Source of the DNA: Actinomycetota bacterium
Lineage (GTDB): Bacteria > Actinomycetota > CADDZG01 > WHSQ01
Length of the DNA: 50,037 nt
Assembly: GCA_009380005.1 (NCBI GenBank)
Contig: WHSQ01000018.1
Location: 1 to 50,037 of the forward strand
Direction: 5' to 3'
Shown here: one piece after another, positions 40,431-49,213 of the stretch
Numbering within the stretch: position 1 is the first letter of the stretch
Layout of the letters: every line of letters begins with the position of its first letter
Made by a program: the position numbers and the translations under genes
Notes under the pieces: model-generated
Databases searched by the model: none
The model's input: the letters and a program-made list of their open reading frames with translations, nothing else
Told to the model about the DNA's origin: nothing

Positions 40431-41633
40431 GTGGGCAAATCACTCCCTAGGCATGCCGTGAGGCGCGGTTCGGCGGTGCTCGTTCTGCTGGTGTTGCTCT
40501 CCGGCACCGGCTGTGGGTTCTTCGACGACGACGCCCTTCCCCCCATGACCCTCGAACGGATCGAGGGCGGGGTTCGGGTCATGCGCGGCTCCGAAGAGTT
40601 CGTGGTCAAGGGTCAATTCTCGATCGAACCCCGCGACGTCATCCAGACGATGCGTAATGGCCTGGCGGATTTCTCGCTCGAGGGCGATCGGCGCGTCAAG
40701 CTCGGCCACCAGACCCGGGTGCGGGTGACCAGTACCTCCGCGTTGGAGAGTCTCGAAGGGAGTCTGTTGGCTGAAGCCGGAGAGCCTACGCGCGTGCGCT
40801 TCGGGACCATCGAGGCACGGTCACCCGACGGTACGTTTCGCATCGACACGGGTTTCGCGTCCGTCCGCGCTGCCAGCTTCGACGGAGATCTCGGATTGAC
40901 CGTTGCCGGTGAGCCACCGTTGACGGTGAAGCCATATTTCGAAGCGCGGGTGGCGGCGAACGATCTCCCCGGCACGACCGCCCCTTACCGACTCGAGCCG
41001 AGCGATGTATTCGACCGCGATCACCTCAGCAAGTGGATCGAGCTCGACCGCACCTTGAACCAACTGGGTGATGGGTTGGCGAATCAACTCGGACGCTCGC
41101 GGCCCCAGCTCGGGTATTTCTCCGATCTGGCGGAGGGCGCGAACGTGCGTTTCATGCGGCCGTACCTGCGGCGACCGCCGGTTGACTTGCTGATCGGTCT
41201 GTCCATCGCGATGAATTCAGAGACCGGCTTGCGTCCTGCGTTTCAGGATGCCTTCGACTACCTGGACCAGGGGGCCGTCTGGGGCATCGTCGCAGCGATC
41301 CTGCGCGCGGACAACACGCGGTCGGTCGTCGCGCAGGTGCGGGGGGCGATCGAAGCGACCGGGGCGGTCGCGCAGGGCGAGGGTAGTGCTCCGGACTTCG
41401 TCGCAACCTCCGGGGGGTCGAGCTCGGGCACTTCGGGCGGCGCATCTGGCGATTCCGGTGGCGGTGGCAGCGGAGGTGATGGAGGATCCACGGGTGGTGG
41501 CACGGAGCAAGGAGGAGGCGATGAGCCCTCGCCCCCGCCGGACGACGGTTGCCAGACGACGATCGACTGCACCCTCCAGGGCCTAGGGATCCAACCAAGT
41601 CCGGAGCCAACTGGGATCCTCTCCGATACATAG
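40431..41633 (+). CDS. FecR-like secreted lipoprotein
   Basis: A 400-residue exported protein. A signal peptide (AVLVLLVLLSGTGCGFF) ends in C28, with GTGC as an atypical lipobox. Residues 35-180 resemble a FecR domain (EGGVRVMRGSEEFVVKGQ, VKLGHQTRVRVTS, PDGTFRIDTGFASVRA), and a Gly/Ser-rich low-complexity tail follows (GGSSSGTSGGASGDSGGGG). It lies between the histidine kinase and a receiver gene, so it may sense the envelope for that pathway. GTG 40431 is the start; its TAG overlaps the next GTG by one base. Confidence 0.8.
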   Translation: MGKSLPRHAVRRGSAVLVLLVLLSGTGCGFFDDDALPPMTLERIEGGVRVMRGSEEFVVKGQFSIEPRDVIQTMRNGLADFSLEGDRRVKLGHQTRVRVTSTSALESLEGSLLAEAGEPTRVRFGTIEARSPDGTFRIDTGFASVRAASFDGDLGLTVAGEPPLTVKPYFEARVAANDLPGTTAPYRLEPSDVFDRDHLSKWIELDRTLNQLGDGLANQLGRSRPQLGYFSDLAEGANVRFMRPYLRRPPVDLLIGLSIAMNSETGLRPAFQDAFDYLDQGAVWGIVAAILRADNTRSVVAQVRGAIEATGAVAQGEGSAPDFVATSGGSSSGTSGGASGDSGGGGSGGDGGSTGGGTEQGGGDEPSPPPDDGCQTTIDCTLQGLGIQPSPEPTGILSDT

Positions 41634-42022
41634 TGGGCGGTGACATCACGGATCAGCTCATCGATGAACCGATAGTTCTCGTTGCCGAGGATGACGCGAG
41701 CGTCCGCATGACGATCGAGTTCGTCCTCCGAGACGAAGGCTTCGAGGTCGTCCTCGCGGCGGATGGTGAGCAGGCTCTCAAGCTGGCCAAGTCGATACGC
41801 CCCCACGTGATCCTGCTCGATCAGATCATGCCGAAGCTCGACGGCAAGGAGGTCTTGGCGGCGCTACGTGACGATGCATCGACACGGGACATCCCCGTCT
41901 TCGTGCTGAGCGGCATGTCCCGCTCCCACGGGGACTGGCCGGGGGCCCATTTCGTGGGAAAGCCCTTCAGCCCCGATGACCTCGTGGACCGCATCCGCCG
42001 GGCGATAGACACCATTAGCTGA
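41633..42022 (+). CDS. Single-domain response regulator
   Basis: A 129-residue receiver. The acidic pair D20/D21 (LVAEDDASVRMT), phospho-acceptor D63 (VILLDQIMPKLDG), S93 and K110 (VGKPF) are intact. There is no output domain. GTG 41633 shares a G with the TAG stop of the FecR gene; the frame is open further upstream but out of a plausible start context. It is the likely recipient of phosphate from the kinase 1.3 kb upstream. Confidence 0.9.
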   Translation: MGGDITDQLIDEPIVLVAEDDASVRMTIEFVLRDEGFEVVLAADGEQALKLAKSIRPHVILLDQIMPKLDGKEVLAALRDDASTRDIPVFVLSGMSRSHGDWPGAHFVGKPFSPDDLVDRIRRAIDTIS

Positions 42023-42045
42023 CCGCACCCTTTACTCTGCGTTCG

Positions 42046-44904
42046 ATGGTTATCCCAGCCCGGCCCCGAGCTCGACCCAACCTCAGGGCACTGACGATCG
42101 TGGTCGTCCTCGCGATCCTCGCCCTGCTGTTCGGCTCGGCTCGCTTCTACACGGACGTCTTGTGGTTCAACGAGGTGGGTTTCTCGTCGGTCCTCTGGAC
42201 CTCGATCCGGGTCCAGTTCCTCGTGGGCTTCGTGGCGTTCCTGGTCACGGCGTTGTTCGTCATCGCGAACCTCATGATCGCCCGGCGGTTCGCGCCTCCG
42301 TACCTCCCCGGTCTGCAGCGCGATCCCCTGGAGCAGGTGCGTGCCGTGATCGGGAACCGGCTACGGCTGGCGCACATGGCCATCGGGGCTTTCTTCGGCG
42401 TTCTCGTGGCCGGGACCGCGGCGGGCGCCTGGCAGTCCGTCCTGCTGTACGGGAATCGAGTGGACTTCGGGGAAGTGGATCCGCAATTCAGCAGGGACAT
42501 CGGTTTCTACGTGTTCGAGCTTCCCCTCTACGACACGGTGCTGGGCATCGCCTGGTTCGTCGTGATGGCCACGCTCTTCGCATCGGCGGCTGCGCATTTC
42601 TTCCACGGGACCGTACGTCCGGAGGCTCGCTTCTCCGGGGTGCATCCCGTGGCTCTCGCGCACCTGTCCGTGCTGCTGGGACTCTTGGCCCTCATCAAGG
42701 CGGCCCAGTACCGAGTGGGGATCTACCAGCTGAACTTCTCCGATCGAGGGGTCGTCACGGGGGCCAGTTACACGGATGTGAACGCGCAACTGAACGCTCT
42801 TCAGCTGCTGACGATCATCTCCATCATCAGCGCGTTGCTGTTCATCGCCAACATCTGGTTCCGTCGTTTGTCGCTCCCGCTGGCGGCGGTCGCCATCTGG
42901 ATACTCACGGCGGTCCTGGCCGGCGGCGTGTGGCCGTGGGCCACCCAGCGTTTCTCGGTCGACCCGCAGGAGCCACAGCGTGAAGCGCCATACATAGCCC
43001 GCAACATCGAGGCCACGCGCGACGCGTTCGGGTTGACCGACGTCGAGTCGCGCTCGTTCGCGGCCGATCCGGACCTCACCGGCGATCAAGTGGAGTCGAA
43101 CCGGGCTCTGATCAGGAACGTGCGTCTCTGGGACCCGCCGGTGCTCCAGCGCGCGTATCAACAGCTCCAGGCGTTGCGCACCTACTACCAGTTCCCCGAT
43201 GTCGATGTGGATCGGTACGAGGTCGACGGCGAGATGCGTCAGGTCCTGCTCTCGGCTCGGGAGCTGCACCTCGATGATCTGCCCGACCGATCCAAGACGT
43301 GGGCGAACCTGCACCTCCAGTACACGCACGGTTTCGGACTGGTGGCGAGCCTGGCGAACGCGAGCACCTCGCAGGGCCAGCCTCAGTTCCTGATCAAGGA
43401 CGTTCCGGGCTCCGCCGTCGCGGGGGCCGAGGCGTTCGACGTCGGCCAACCTCGCCTCTACTACGGCGAGGGCTTCAATTCGAGAGAGTTCTCGGTCGTC
43501 GATACGGGTCAATCCGAGCTCGACTATTCGGTTGAGGAGGGCACGGAGCGGACCCGCTACGACGGCGCCGGCGGCATCCCGGTCGGAGGCCTCTTCAAGC
43601 GCCTCGCATTCGCGGTGCGTGAAACCGATCCGAACCTCGTGCTTTCCGGCCTCATCGAGCGGAAGTCCCGCATCCTGCTCTATCGCAACGTCCGCGACCG
43701 GGTGCACCGGGTCGCGCCCTTCCTGGGGTTCGATTCGGATCCCTATGTCGCGGCGGTGGACGACCGGCTCGTATGGGTGCTGGATGCGTTCACATTCACG
43801 CGGCATTATCCTTATTCGCAACAGTTCGACGTGGGCGAGATCATCACGCGCGACCGTGAGGCGCCACCCGGATCCTTCGAGGGGGAGCTTTCGGGCAACC
43901 AGAACTACATCCGTAACTCGGTGAAGGTCGCGGTCGATGCCTACGACGGTTCGATGATCTTCTACATCGTCGACGACGAGGATCCGCTGGTGCGAGCGTG
44001 GGCGAAGGCCTTCCCTGCGCTGTTCACGAACGAGGAGCCCCCCGAGGAGCTGGTCGCTCACTTCAGGTACCCCGAGGATCTCTTCAAGGTCCAGTCGGAG
44101 GCGTACCTGACCTATCACATGACTGAGGCGGAACAGTTCTACGCGCGCGAGGACGAATGGAACATCGCTCAGCAGAGCAGTGTCGACTCCGCGAGCGGCG
44201 TCGACGTTTCCGCATCCGTGCAGCCGACCTACCTCCTGGTCACCCTGCCGGGTGAGGATGAACAGGAGTTCCTGTTGACGCGCCCCTTCACCCCGCACAA
44301 CCGGCCGAACATGATCGCGCTCATGGCGGCGCGAGCGGATCCCGGCGTCTACGGCGAATTGATCACGATCCGGTTCCCGCGCGAGCGCATCGTCGTCGGC
44401 CCGTCGCAAGTGTCGAACCTGATCGAACAGGATCCGGTGATCTCTTCGCAGCTCTCCCTGTTGCGTAACTCCGGCTCGGACACGATCGAAGGCGCGCTGG
44501 TGATCCTGCCGATCGAGGATTCGTTGCTCTACATCCAGCCGCTGTTCCTCGTCGCGGAGAACCAAGGGATCCCGGAGCTCAAGAAGGTCATCATGCTGCG
44601 GGGCGAGCAGGCGGTGATGGGCGACAGTTTCGAGCACGCGCTGGGGCTGCTGTTCGGGCTCGAAGGTCCCGCCGAGCCGGAACCCGGGGAGCCCGCCGAG
44701 CCGGGTGAGCCGGGCGAGCCCTCGTCCGACCTCGCGGCCCTGATCGCCGAGGCGGGCGAGCTGTACGAGCAGGCTCAGCAGGCGCTGCAGGCCGGGGACT
44801 TCGAGGAGTACGGACGCCTGATCGAGGAGCTGGGACAACTCCTGGCCGAGGCCGAGGACCTCAGCGGAGCGACGCCGGCCCCGAGCCCGTCCCCGACCTC
44901 CTGA
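42046..44904 (+). CDS. UPF0182 (COG1615) membrane protein
   Basis: A 952-residue protein of the UPF0182 family, widespread in Actinomycetota and of unknown function. About seven transmembrane segments lie in the first 310 residues (starting LTIVVVLAILALLFGSARFY), followed by a large outside-facing domain with conserved WANLHLQYTHGFGLVASL and RYPEDLFKVQSEAYLTYH. The C-terminus ends in a low-complexity Pro/Glu stretch and a helical tail. The gene is full-length, starting at ATG 42046. Confidence 0.95.
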   Translation: MVIPARPRARPNLRALTIVVVLAILALLFGSARFYTDVLWFNEVGFSSVLWTSIRVQFLVGFVAFLVTALFVIANLMIARRFAPPYLPGLQRDPLEQVRAVIGNRLRLAHMAIGAFFGVLVAGTAAGAWQSVLLYGNRVDFGEVDPQFSRDIGFYVFELPLYDTVLGIAWFVVMATLFASAAAHFFHGTVRPEARFSGVHPVALAHLSVLLGLLALIKAAQYRVGIYQLNFSDRGVVTGASYTDVNAQLNALQLLTIISIISALLFIANIWFRRLSLPLAAVAIWILTAVLAGGVWPWATQRFSVDPQEPQREAPYIARNIEATRDAFGLTDVESRSFAADPDLTGDQVESNRALIRNVRLWDPPVLQRAYQQLQALRTYYQFPDVDVDRYEVDGEMRQVLLSARELHLDDLPDRSKTWANLHLQYTHGFGLVASLANASTSQGQPQFLIKDVPGSAVAGAEAFDVGQPRLYYGEGFNSREFSVVDTGQSELDYSVEEGTERTRYDGAGGIPVGGLFKRLAFAVRETDPNLVLSGLIERKSRILLYRNVRDRVHRVAPFLGFDSDPYVAAVDDRLVWVLDAFTFTRHYPYSQQFDVGEIITRDREAPPGSFEGELSGNQNYIRNSVKVAVDAYDGSMIFYIVDDEDPLVRAWAKAFPALFTNEEPPEELVAHFRYPEDLFKVQSEAYLTYHMTEAEQFYAREDEWNIAQQSSVDSASGVDVSASVQPTYLLVTLPGEDEQEFLLTRPFTPHNRPNMIALMAARADPGVYGELITIRFPRERIVVGPSQVSNLIEQDPVISSQLSLLRNSGSDTIEGALVILPIEDSLLYIQPLFLVAENQGIPELKKVIMLRGEQAVMGDSFEHALGLLFGLEGPAEPEPGEPAEPGEPGEPSSDLAALIAEAGELYEQAQQALQAGDFEEYGRLIEELGQLLAEAEDLSGATPAPSPSPTS

Positions 44905-44920
44905 CCCGGCCGCCGGGGAC

Positions 44921-44942
44921 CTCTGCGCCGCCGGCTGCAGAG
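44921..44942 (+). terminator. Hairpin after the UPF0182 gene
   Basis: CTCTGC (44921-44926) and GCAGAG (44937-44942) form a 6-bp stem 16 bases after the stop, with further GC pairing possible inside the loop but no T run. Confidence 0.35.
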
Positions 44943-45010
44943 CACACGCCAGGAGACCTGAGCCTGGGCCCAAGTGAGTCGGGGGTCACCCGCTCTTGGT
45001 AACCTGCTCG

Positions 45011-45084
45011 GGCAGGGTGGAGCAGTCTGGTAGCTCGCCGGGCTCATAACCCGGAGGTCGCGGGTTCAAATCCCGCCCCTGCAA
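45011..45084 (+). tRNA. Initiator tRNA-fMet (CAT)
   Basis: A complete cloverleaf: acceptor GGCAGGG (45011-45017) with CCCTGCA, D-stem GAGC/GCTC, anticodon stem CCGGG/CCCGG with loop CTCATAA (anticodon CAT), T-stem GCGGG/CCCGC. The three G-C pairs at the base of the anticodon stem and a mismatched first acceptor pair (G1 against A72) are initiator hallmarks. The 3' end reads A-CTA, so CCA is not encoded; the duplicate of its 3' half at 49896 does have CCA. This mismatch shows that the 3' end was replaced by an integrating element. Confidence 0.95.
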
Positions 45085-45085
45085 C
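45043..45085 (+). repeat. Attachment site copy 1 (43 bp, within tRNA-fMet)
   Basis: The 43 bases from the anticodon loop (CTCATAACCC...) to the tRNA 3' end (...CTGCAAC) recur exactly at 49896-49938. Here they form part of the working tRNA gene. Confidence 0.85.
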
Positions 45086-45091
45086 TACAAA

Positions 45092-45114
45092 GGCCCTGGT
45101 GACAGGGTCTTTTT
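45092..45114 (+). terminator. Intrinsic terminator of the tRNA-fMet gene
   Basis: GGCCCTG (45092-45098) and CAGGGTC (45103-45109) pair (one G-U) around a GTGA tetraloop, followed by TTTTT (45110-45114). It lies just inside the island boundary, so the element supplied a terminator for the tRNA it disrupted. Confidence 0.8.
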
Positions 45115-45209
45115 CTACGGTTGAGGGTCGCTCGGCTCCCGTTAACCCCCGGCTGAGTCCCGGCGGGGTCAATGGATATTTGACACAGGCTGTTGTTACG
45201 GTCCGGCGG

Positions 45210-45557
45210 ATGGAGTCAGAAGTCCCAGAAGCCATCAATCCGGACGACCAAGCTTCGGACGGCGCCAGGCCCCGGATACGGCTTTCAGATATCCAGATCG
45301 AGCAGATCACGGCCGCGCTTCGAGCGGGGCGGCCCCTCCCACCGCACCTTTTCCCTCACGTGTTCGAAGCTCCCAAGGAGTACCAGCTTTCGTATCGGAC
45401 GAAGGCGCGACGAGCTGATGTCCTGGCCGAGACGATGGCCATGCCCTTCCAGCATGCCAGGCAGTACGGCGAGTTTTCCGCCGACTGGAACAACCTCCGG
45501 GGGCCGGAAGCTTGGCGTCCCGGTCCAGAGATAGGGCTGTCGGAGAAGCATAGATAG
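45210..45557 (+). pseudogene. Truncated adenine-specific DNA methyltransferase (N-terminal fragment)
   Basis: The 115-codon frame from ATG 45210 encodes LPPHLFPHVFEAPKEYQLSY, ARRADVLAETMAMPFQ and SADWNNL, which matches the N-terminal region of type III/type II-like adenine DNA methyltransferases (xKxEYxLxYxxKxRxxDxxAxTMAxPxQ, then WxNMLIFGDN). Here the sequence leaves the family right at W-N-N-L and ends 20 residues later; the GDN and catalytic DPPY region is missing. It is a remnant of a restriction-modification gene cut by a deletion. The recognition is from memory and fairly strong. Confidence 0.65.
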
Positions 45558-45650
45558 GGCACCCGCCAGATGTGCGCCCCCACCCCTTATCCCTAGCGTG
45601 TCCTTCAGGAGGCCGGAGGTTGGATCCGGCGGAAACGGAAGGACGGGATC

Positions 45651-45869
45651 ATGAACAAGCCGATGTTGAAGGGGCGACGGGCGCTGCTGGCGGCGATCGC
45701 CGCGGGGATGATCGGGGTCGCCGCGGCTCCCGTTCAGGCCCTGCCGCTGGACTCGGGCGGCGGCGGCGGCGTTGCCGTTGCCACCTCGGACGTCCACAAG
45801 GTTCGGACCGTGGATTGCTCCTCCATCCCCGCGCAGGTTCGGGGGCTCGACGAGACCTCGTGCCGCTGA
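45651..45869 (+). CDS. Small secreted protein, unknown
   Basis: A 72-residue protein with a clear signal peptide: MNKPMLKGRRALLAAIAAG, then a hydrophobic core ending in VQA-L (cleavage near A29-L31), followed by a short mature part with GGGGG and two cysteines (VDCSSIP, TSCR). It has a moderate ribosome binding site (GGAAGGAC) and a strong 15-bp hairpin after the stop. No family is recognised. It could be an exported peptide. Confidence 0.65.
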   Translation: MNKPMLKGRRALLAAIAAGMIGVAAAPVQALPLDSGGGGGVAVATSDVHKVRTVDCSSIPAQVRGLDETSCR

Positions 45870-45925
45870 AGGGTTGGGGACACGCTCTCTGGCTTCGGCC
45901 CGGTAGCACTCAAGGTAGTCATCCG

Positions 45926-45962
45926 GCCGGAGCTTCCGCCTCTCCACGGCGGAAGCTCCGGC
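45926..45962 (+). terminator. Strong 15-bp hairpin, probable terminator
   Basis: GCCGGAGCTTCCGCC (45926-45940) and GGCGGAAGCTCCGGC (45948-45962) pair perfectly around a 7-base loop TCTCCAC. No T run follows, but such long stems often stop transcription. It lies between the small secreted protein and the LuxR-type regulator. Confidence 0.6.
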
Positions 45963-46070
45963 ATCGGCTGGTGAGGATGCTTTATCGAGACGCTCTGCGG
46001 GTGAGCAGCCTCCCCTGCCGGTGCAGGAAATAGGGACAATAGGGAGAGCCCCCTGGCAGCGACCGGAGCC

Positions 46071-49000
46071 GTGAGCCACGATGAAGGCGCCATGATCTCC
46101 CACCGCGCCACCAGCCCACGATTCGTGGGCAGGCGCGACCAGCTCGACGTCCTCCGTGCAGCCTTCGAGCGAGCTTCGGAGGGCGAAGCTTCGACGGTGC
46201 TGGCCGCCGGAGAGGCGGGCATCGGCAAGACCCGCCTGATCCGCGAATTCGTCGGAACGCTTGGGTCCTCGGCCCACGTCATGTACGGCGCCTGTGTGCC
46301 CCTCGCCGACGTCGGTCTCCCCTACGGGCCGGTGCGTGACGCCCTGCGATCCTTCGTCCGTACGTGCGACGCCACGACTCTCGAGCAGATGAAGACATTC
46401 GCCACGTCGGAGCTCTCGATCATCGTCCCCGAGCTCGCCGGCCCCGACGTTGGGTCCGCCATCGTGCCGGAAACCGGCTTCGCCCAGCTCCGCATGTTCG
46501 AGCTCGTCCTCAACCTCTTGGAGCATCTGGCGGACGAACGAACCGTCGTGCTGGTTCTCGAGGACCTGCATTGGGCCGACAGCTCGACCTTTGCGCTGGT
46601 CGCGTTCCTGATCCACAACCTTCGGGAGGCGCCGATCCTTCTGTGCCTCACGTACCGGGACGACGAGCTGCACCGGAGGCACCCCATGCGACCGTGGCTG
46701 GCCGAGCAGCTTCGCCAGCAGACCGTCGTCAAGCTGGAGCTGCCCCGATTCGACCGCCACGAGACGGCCGAGCAACTCGAAGGCATCAGGGGCGAGGAGG
46801 TTGCATCCGAGGTGATCGAGAACCTGATGGCCGGCTCGGAGGGGAACCCGTTCCTCACCGAGGAGCTCGCGGCCGCTCTCACCGGCTCGGAGCATCCCAA
46901 GATGCCGGGGTCGCTACGCGAGTTGCTGATCGACAGATTCCTCCGGCTGTCGGATGGATCCCAAGCCCTGCTTCGCACCGCGGCGGTCAGCAACCACGCG
47001 GTCCAACCGTGGCTGGTCGCCCGGGTCGCCGGCGTTCCAGAGAACGACGTCTATCCGGCGCTGCGCGACGCCCGAGATCACCACATCCTCGTCGACGATC
47101 CGGATACCGATCGCTTCATGTTCCGCCACGCGCTGCTGCAAGAGGCCGTCTATTCGGAGGTCCTGCCGGGCGAACGGCAAGGTCTGCACCGTCGTTACGC
47201 CGAGGAGCTCACTGCAGCTCGGAGCGCCGGCCACCGTGAGGCCTCCGAAGCGCTACCGGAGATCGCCTACCACTGGGACGCCGCCCACGAGGTTCAACAG
47301 GCATTGCCGGCAACGCTCGACGCGGCCGCGTGGGCATCGTCGACGTTCGCGTTCGGAAGCGCCCGCAGATACTTCGAACGGGCCCTCGAGCTCTGGAGCG
47401 CGGTACCCCAGGCCGAAGAGCTGACTGGGACCGATCATGCAGATGTGCTATTCCGTGCCGGTCACGCGGCCCATCTCGAGGGTGACTTCGATCGCGCCGG
47501 CACCCTCCTGGCCGCGGCCATCGCCGCTATCGACGAAGACTCCGACCGGCTGCGCGCGGCGTCATGGCACCGACAGCTCGCGTGGTGCTTCTTCCAGGCG
47601 TCGTCCCTCGAGAAGGCCGACGCCGAGATCGAGCAGGCGCTGCGTCTGTCGTCGGACCTGTCCGAGGGTCCCGAGCGAGCCGGGATACTCGGGCTGGCGG
47701 CACGCCTGCACGTGCTCTCGTCACGGCACAAGGAGTCATGGCCCCTCTGCCAGGAGGCTCTCGAGATGGCCCGGAGGGCAGGAGCCCGACGAGAGGAAGG
47801 CGTCGCTCTGAACTCCTCGGGAGTGGTCCTCTTGTACTCCGGGAGATTCGACGAGGCCATCGCCGCTCTGCGCGAATCCCTGAGGATCGCCGAAGAACTC
47901 CGCGATCCAGAGGCGTTGGGGCCCGCCTACATCAACCTGGGGGAGGCGCTGGCAAGTTCCGGAAAGCTGCGGGAGGGGGCCGAGGTGTCCCGGCGCGGAT
48001 ACGAAGCAACGTGGCGGTTGGGGCTCGAGGGAACATATGGAGACTTCATCAAGCTCAATGAGGCCGAATTCCACTTCAAGCTCGGGGATTGGGATCGAAC
48101 GCGCGGACTGGTCGATAGCGTGCAACGGCGCCCTTCGAATGCGTTGGTCCAACAGTTCTTGTCCGGATTGACCGCCCATCTGGAAACGGTCGCGGGCTCG
48201 TTCGAAGCAGCCGAGGCCGAACTGGAACGCTGCGAGCGGATGATGGATTCGGGATCCATCCCCGAGCTCCGGCGCCCCTACTACGAGGCGGTCGCGGAAC
48301 TCAGGTTGTGGCAGGCGCGCCCCGACGATGCCCGTGCCAGCGTGGCCGCCGGGCTGGATGCCGTTTCCCACACCGCGGAGGCGAGCCGTCTGGGCCACCT
48401 GCTGACGCTGGGTCTTCGGGCCGAGGCGGATCGCGCCCAACTGGCGCGAGCGAGAGGCGCTGTGGATCAAGCGAGCGAGGCGATCGCCGCCGCTCGCGCG
48501 TTACTTGCCCGCGCGAAGACACTCGATCCTGATCCCTTCGATCCCGATCTCTCGCCGTGGCCCGAGGTCCGCGCTCGGTCGACGAATGCCGACGCCGAGA
48601 TGGCCCGTGCCGAGGGCAACGAAGACCCGGCTCTGTGGCACAGGACGGCCGTGCTGTGGCATGGATTCGATCGTCCTTACCGCGTCGCCTACGCCCGGTG
48701 GCGGGAAGCAGAGGCGGCCCTCGGGGGCGGTCATCCGAGGAATGTCGCCTCGGCCGCCCTTCGCGCAGGCCAGGAGATCGCGGTCCGGCTCGGCGCGAAA
48801 CCCCTGCGCGCCGAGATCGAAGCGCTGGCGCAGCGGGCTCGGATCGACCTCGAGGCGGCCGAGATCGACTCCGAGCCTGGGACCGCGCCCGCTGCTCCGG
48901 AGCCGACCGACCACCCCCTCGGCCTCACGGGGCGCGAGGTCGAGGTGCTCAGGCTCGTCGCCGAGGGCCTCACGAACCCTCAGATCGGGCGGACCCTGTT

Positions 49001-49169
49001 CATTAGCCCGAAGACGGCGAGCATCCACGTCTCCAACATCCTGCGCAAGCTCGGCGTCTCGAGCCGGGTCGAAGCTGCCGGCATCGCGCACCGCCTGGGC
49101 CTGGCGCGCTCCAAACCGACTGAAGTCCCGACGAGTAACCTGAAGGGACTTGCTCAGCACATCGTGTGA
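46071..49169 (+). CDS. Large ATP-binding LuxR-family (LAL) transcription regulator
   Basis: A 1032-residue regulator of the LAL class: an N-terminal AAA-like ATPase (Walker A GEAGIGKT at 47-54; Walker B VVLVLEDLHWAD near 157-168), a long TPR-like helical middle (about 400-900) and a C-terminal LuxR HTH at about 946-1005 (LTGREVEVLRLVAEGLTNPQ, SPKTASIHVSNILRKLGVSS). Such proteins control secondary metabolism or catabolism in actinobacteria. GTG 46071 is used; ATG 46092 is an alternative. It is the only complete large gene of the island. Confidence 0.92.
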   Translation: MSHDEGAMISHRATSPRFVGRRDQLDVLRAAFERASEGEASTVLAAGEAGIGKTRLIREFVGTLGSSAHVMYGACVPLADVGLPYGPVRDALRSFVRTCDATTLEQMKTFATSELSIIVPELAGPDVGSAIVPETGFAQLRMFELVLNLLEHLADERTVVLVLEDLHWADSSTFALVAFLIHNLREAPILLCLTYRDDELHRRHPMRPWLAEQLRQQTVVKLELPRFDRHETAEQLEGIRGEEVASEVIENLMAGSEGNPFLTEELAAALTGSEHPKMPGSLRELLIDRFLRLSDGSQALLRTAAVSNHAVQPWLVARVAGVPENDVYPALRDARDHHILVDDPDTDRFMFRHALLQEAVYSEVLPGERQGLHRRYAEELTAARSAGHREASEALPEIAYHWDAAHEVQQALPATLDAAAWASSTFAFGSARRYFERALELWSAVPQAEELTGTDHADVLFRAGHAAHLEGDFDRAGTLLAAAIAAIDEDSDRLRAASWHRQLAWCFFQASSLEKADAEIEQALRLSSDLSEGPERAGILGLAARLHVLSSRHKESWPLCQEALEMARRAGARREEGVALNSSGVVLLYSGRFDEAIAALRESLRIAEELRDPEALGPAYINLGEALASSGKLREGAEVSRRGYEATWRLGLEGTYGDFIKLNEAEFHFKLGDWDRTRGLVDSVQRRPSNALVQQFLSGLTAHLETVAGSFEAAEAELERCERMMDSGSIPELRRPYYEAVAELRLWQARPDDARASVAAGLDAVSHTAEASRLGHLLTLGLRAEADRAQLARARGAVDQASEAIAAARALLARAKTLDPDPFDPDLSPWPEVRARSTNADAEMARAEGNEDPALWHRTAVLWHGFDRPYRVAYARWREAEAALGGGHPRNVASAALRAGQEIAVRLGAKPLRAEIEALAQRARIDLEAAEIDSEPGTAPAAPEPTDHPLGLTGREVEVLRLVAEGLTNPQIGRTLFISPKTASIHVSNILRKLGVSSRVEAAGIAHRLGLARSKPTEVPTSNLKGLAQHIV

Positions 49170-49213
49170 TTGAGCTGCGCGGTCCCTGATGAACGATCCC
49201 TGATGGATGGCCA

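Noticed and set aside
42361-44973. 870-codon minus-strand frame over the UPF0182 gene
   Set aside because: A long antisense frame caused by GC-rich codon structure; the composition is rich in R, H, D, Q and no motif is seen, while the plus strand has a clear family protein.
45044-45310. Minus-strand reading frame ending in GFEPATSGL
   Set aside because: This is the well-known spurious translation of a tRNA gene's opposite strand; it covers the tRNA-fMet 3' end and the terminator.
45285-46895. 536-codon minus-strand frame across the methyltransferase remnant, peptide and LuxR gene
   Set aside because: Antisense to well-supported features with no recognisable domain.
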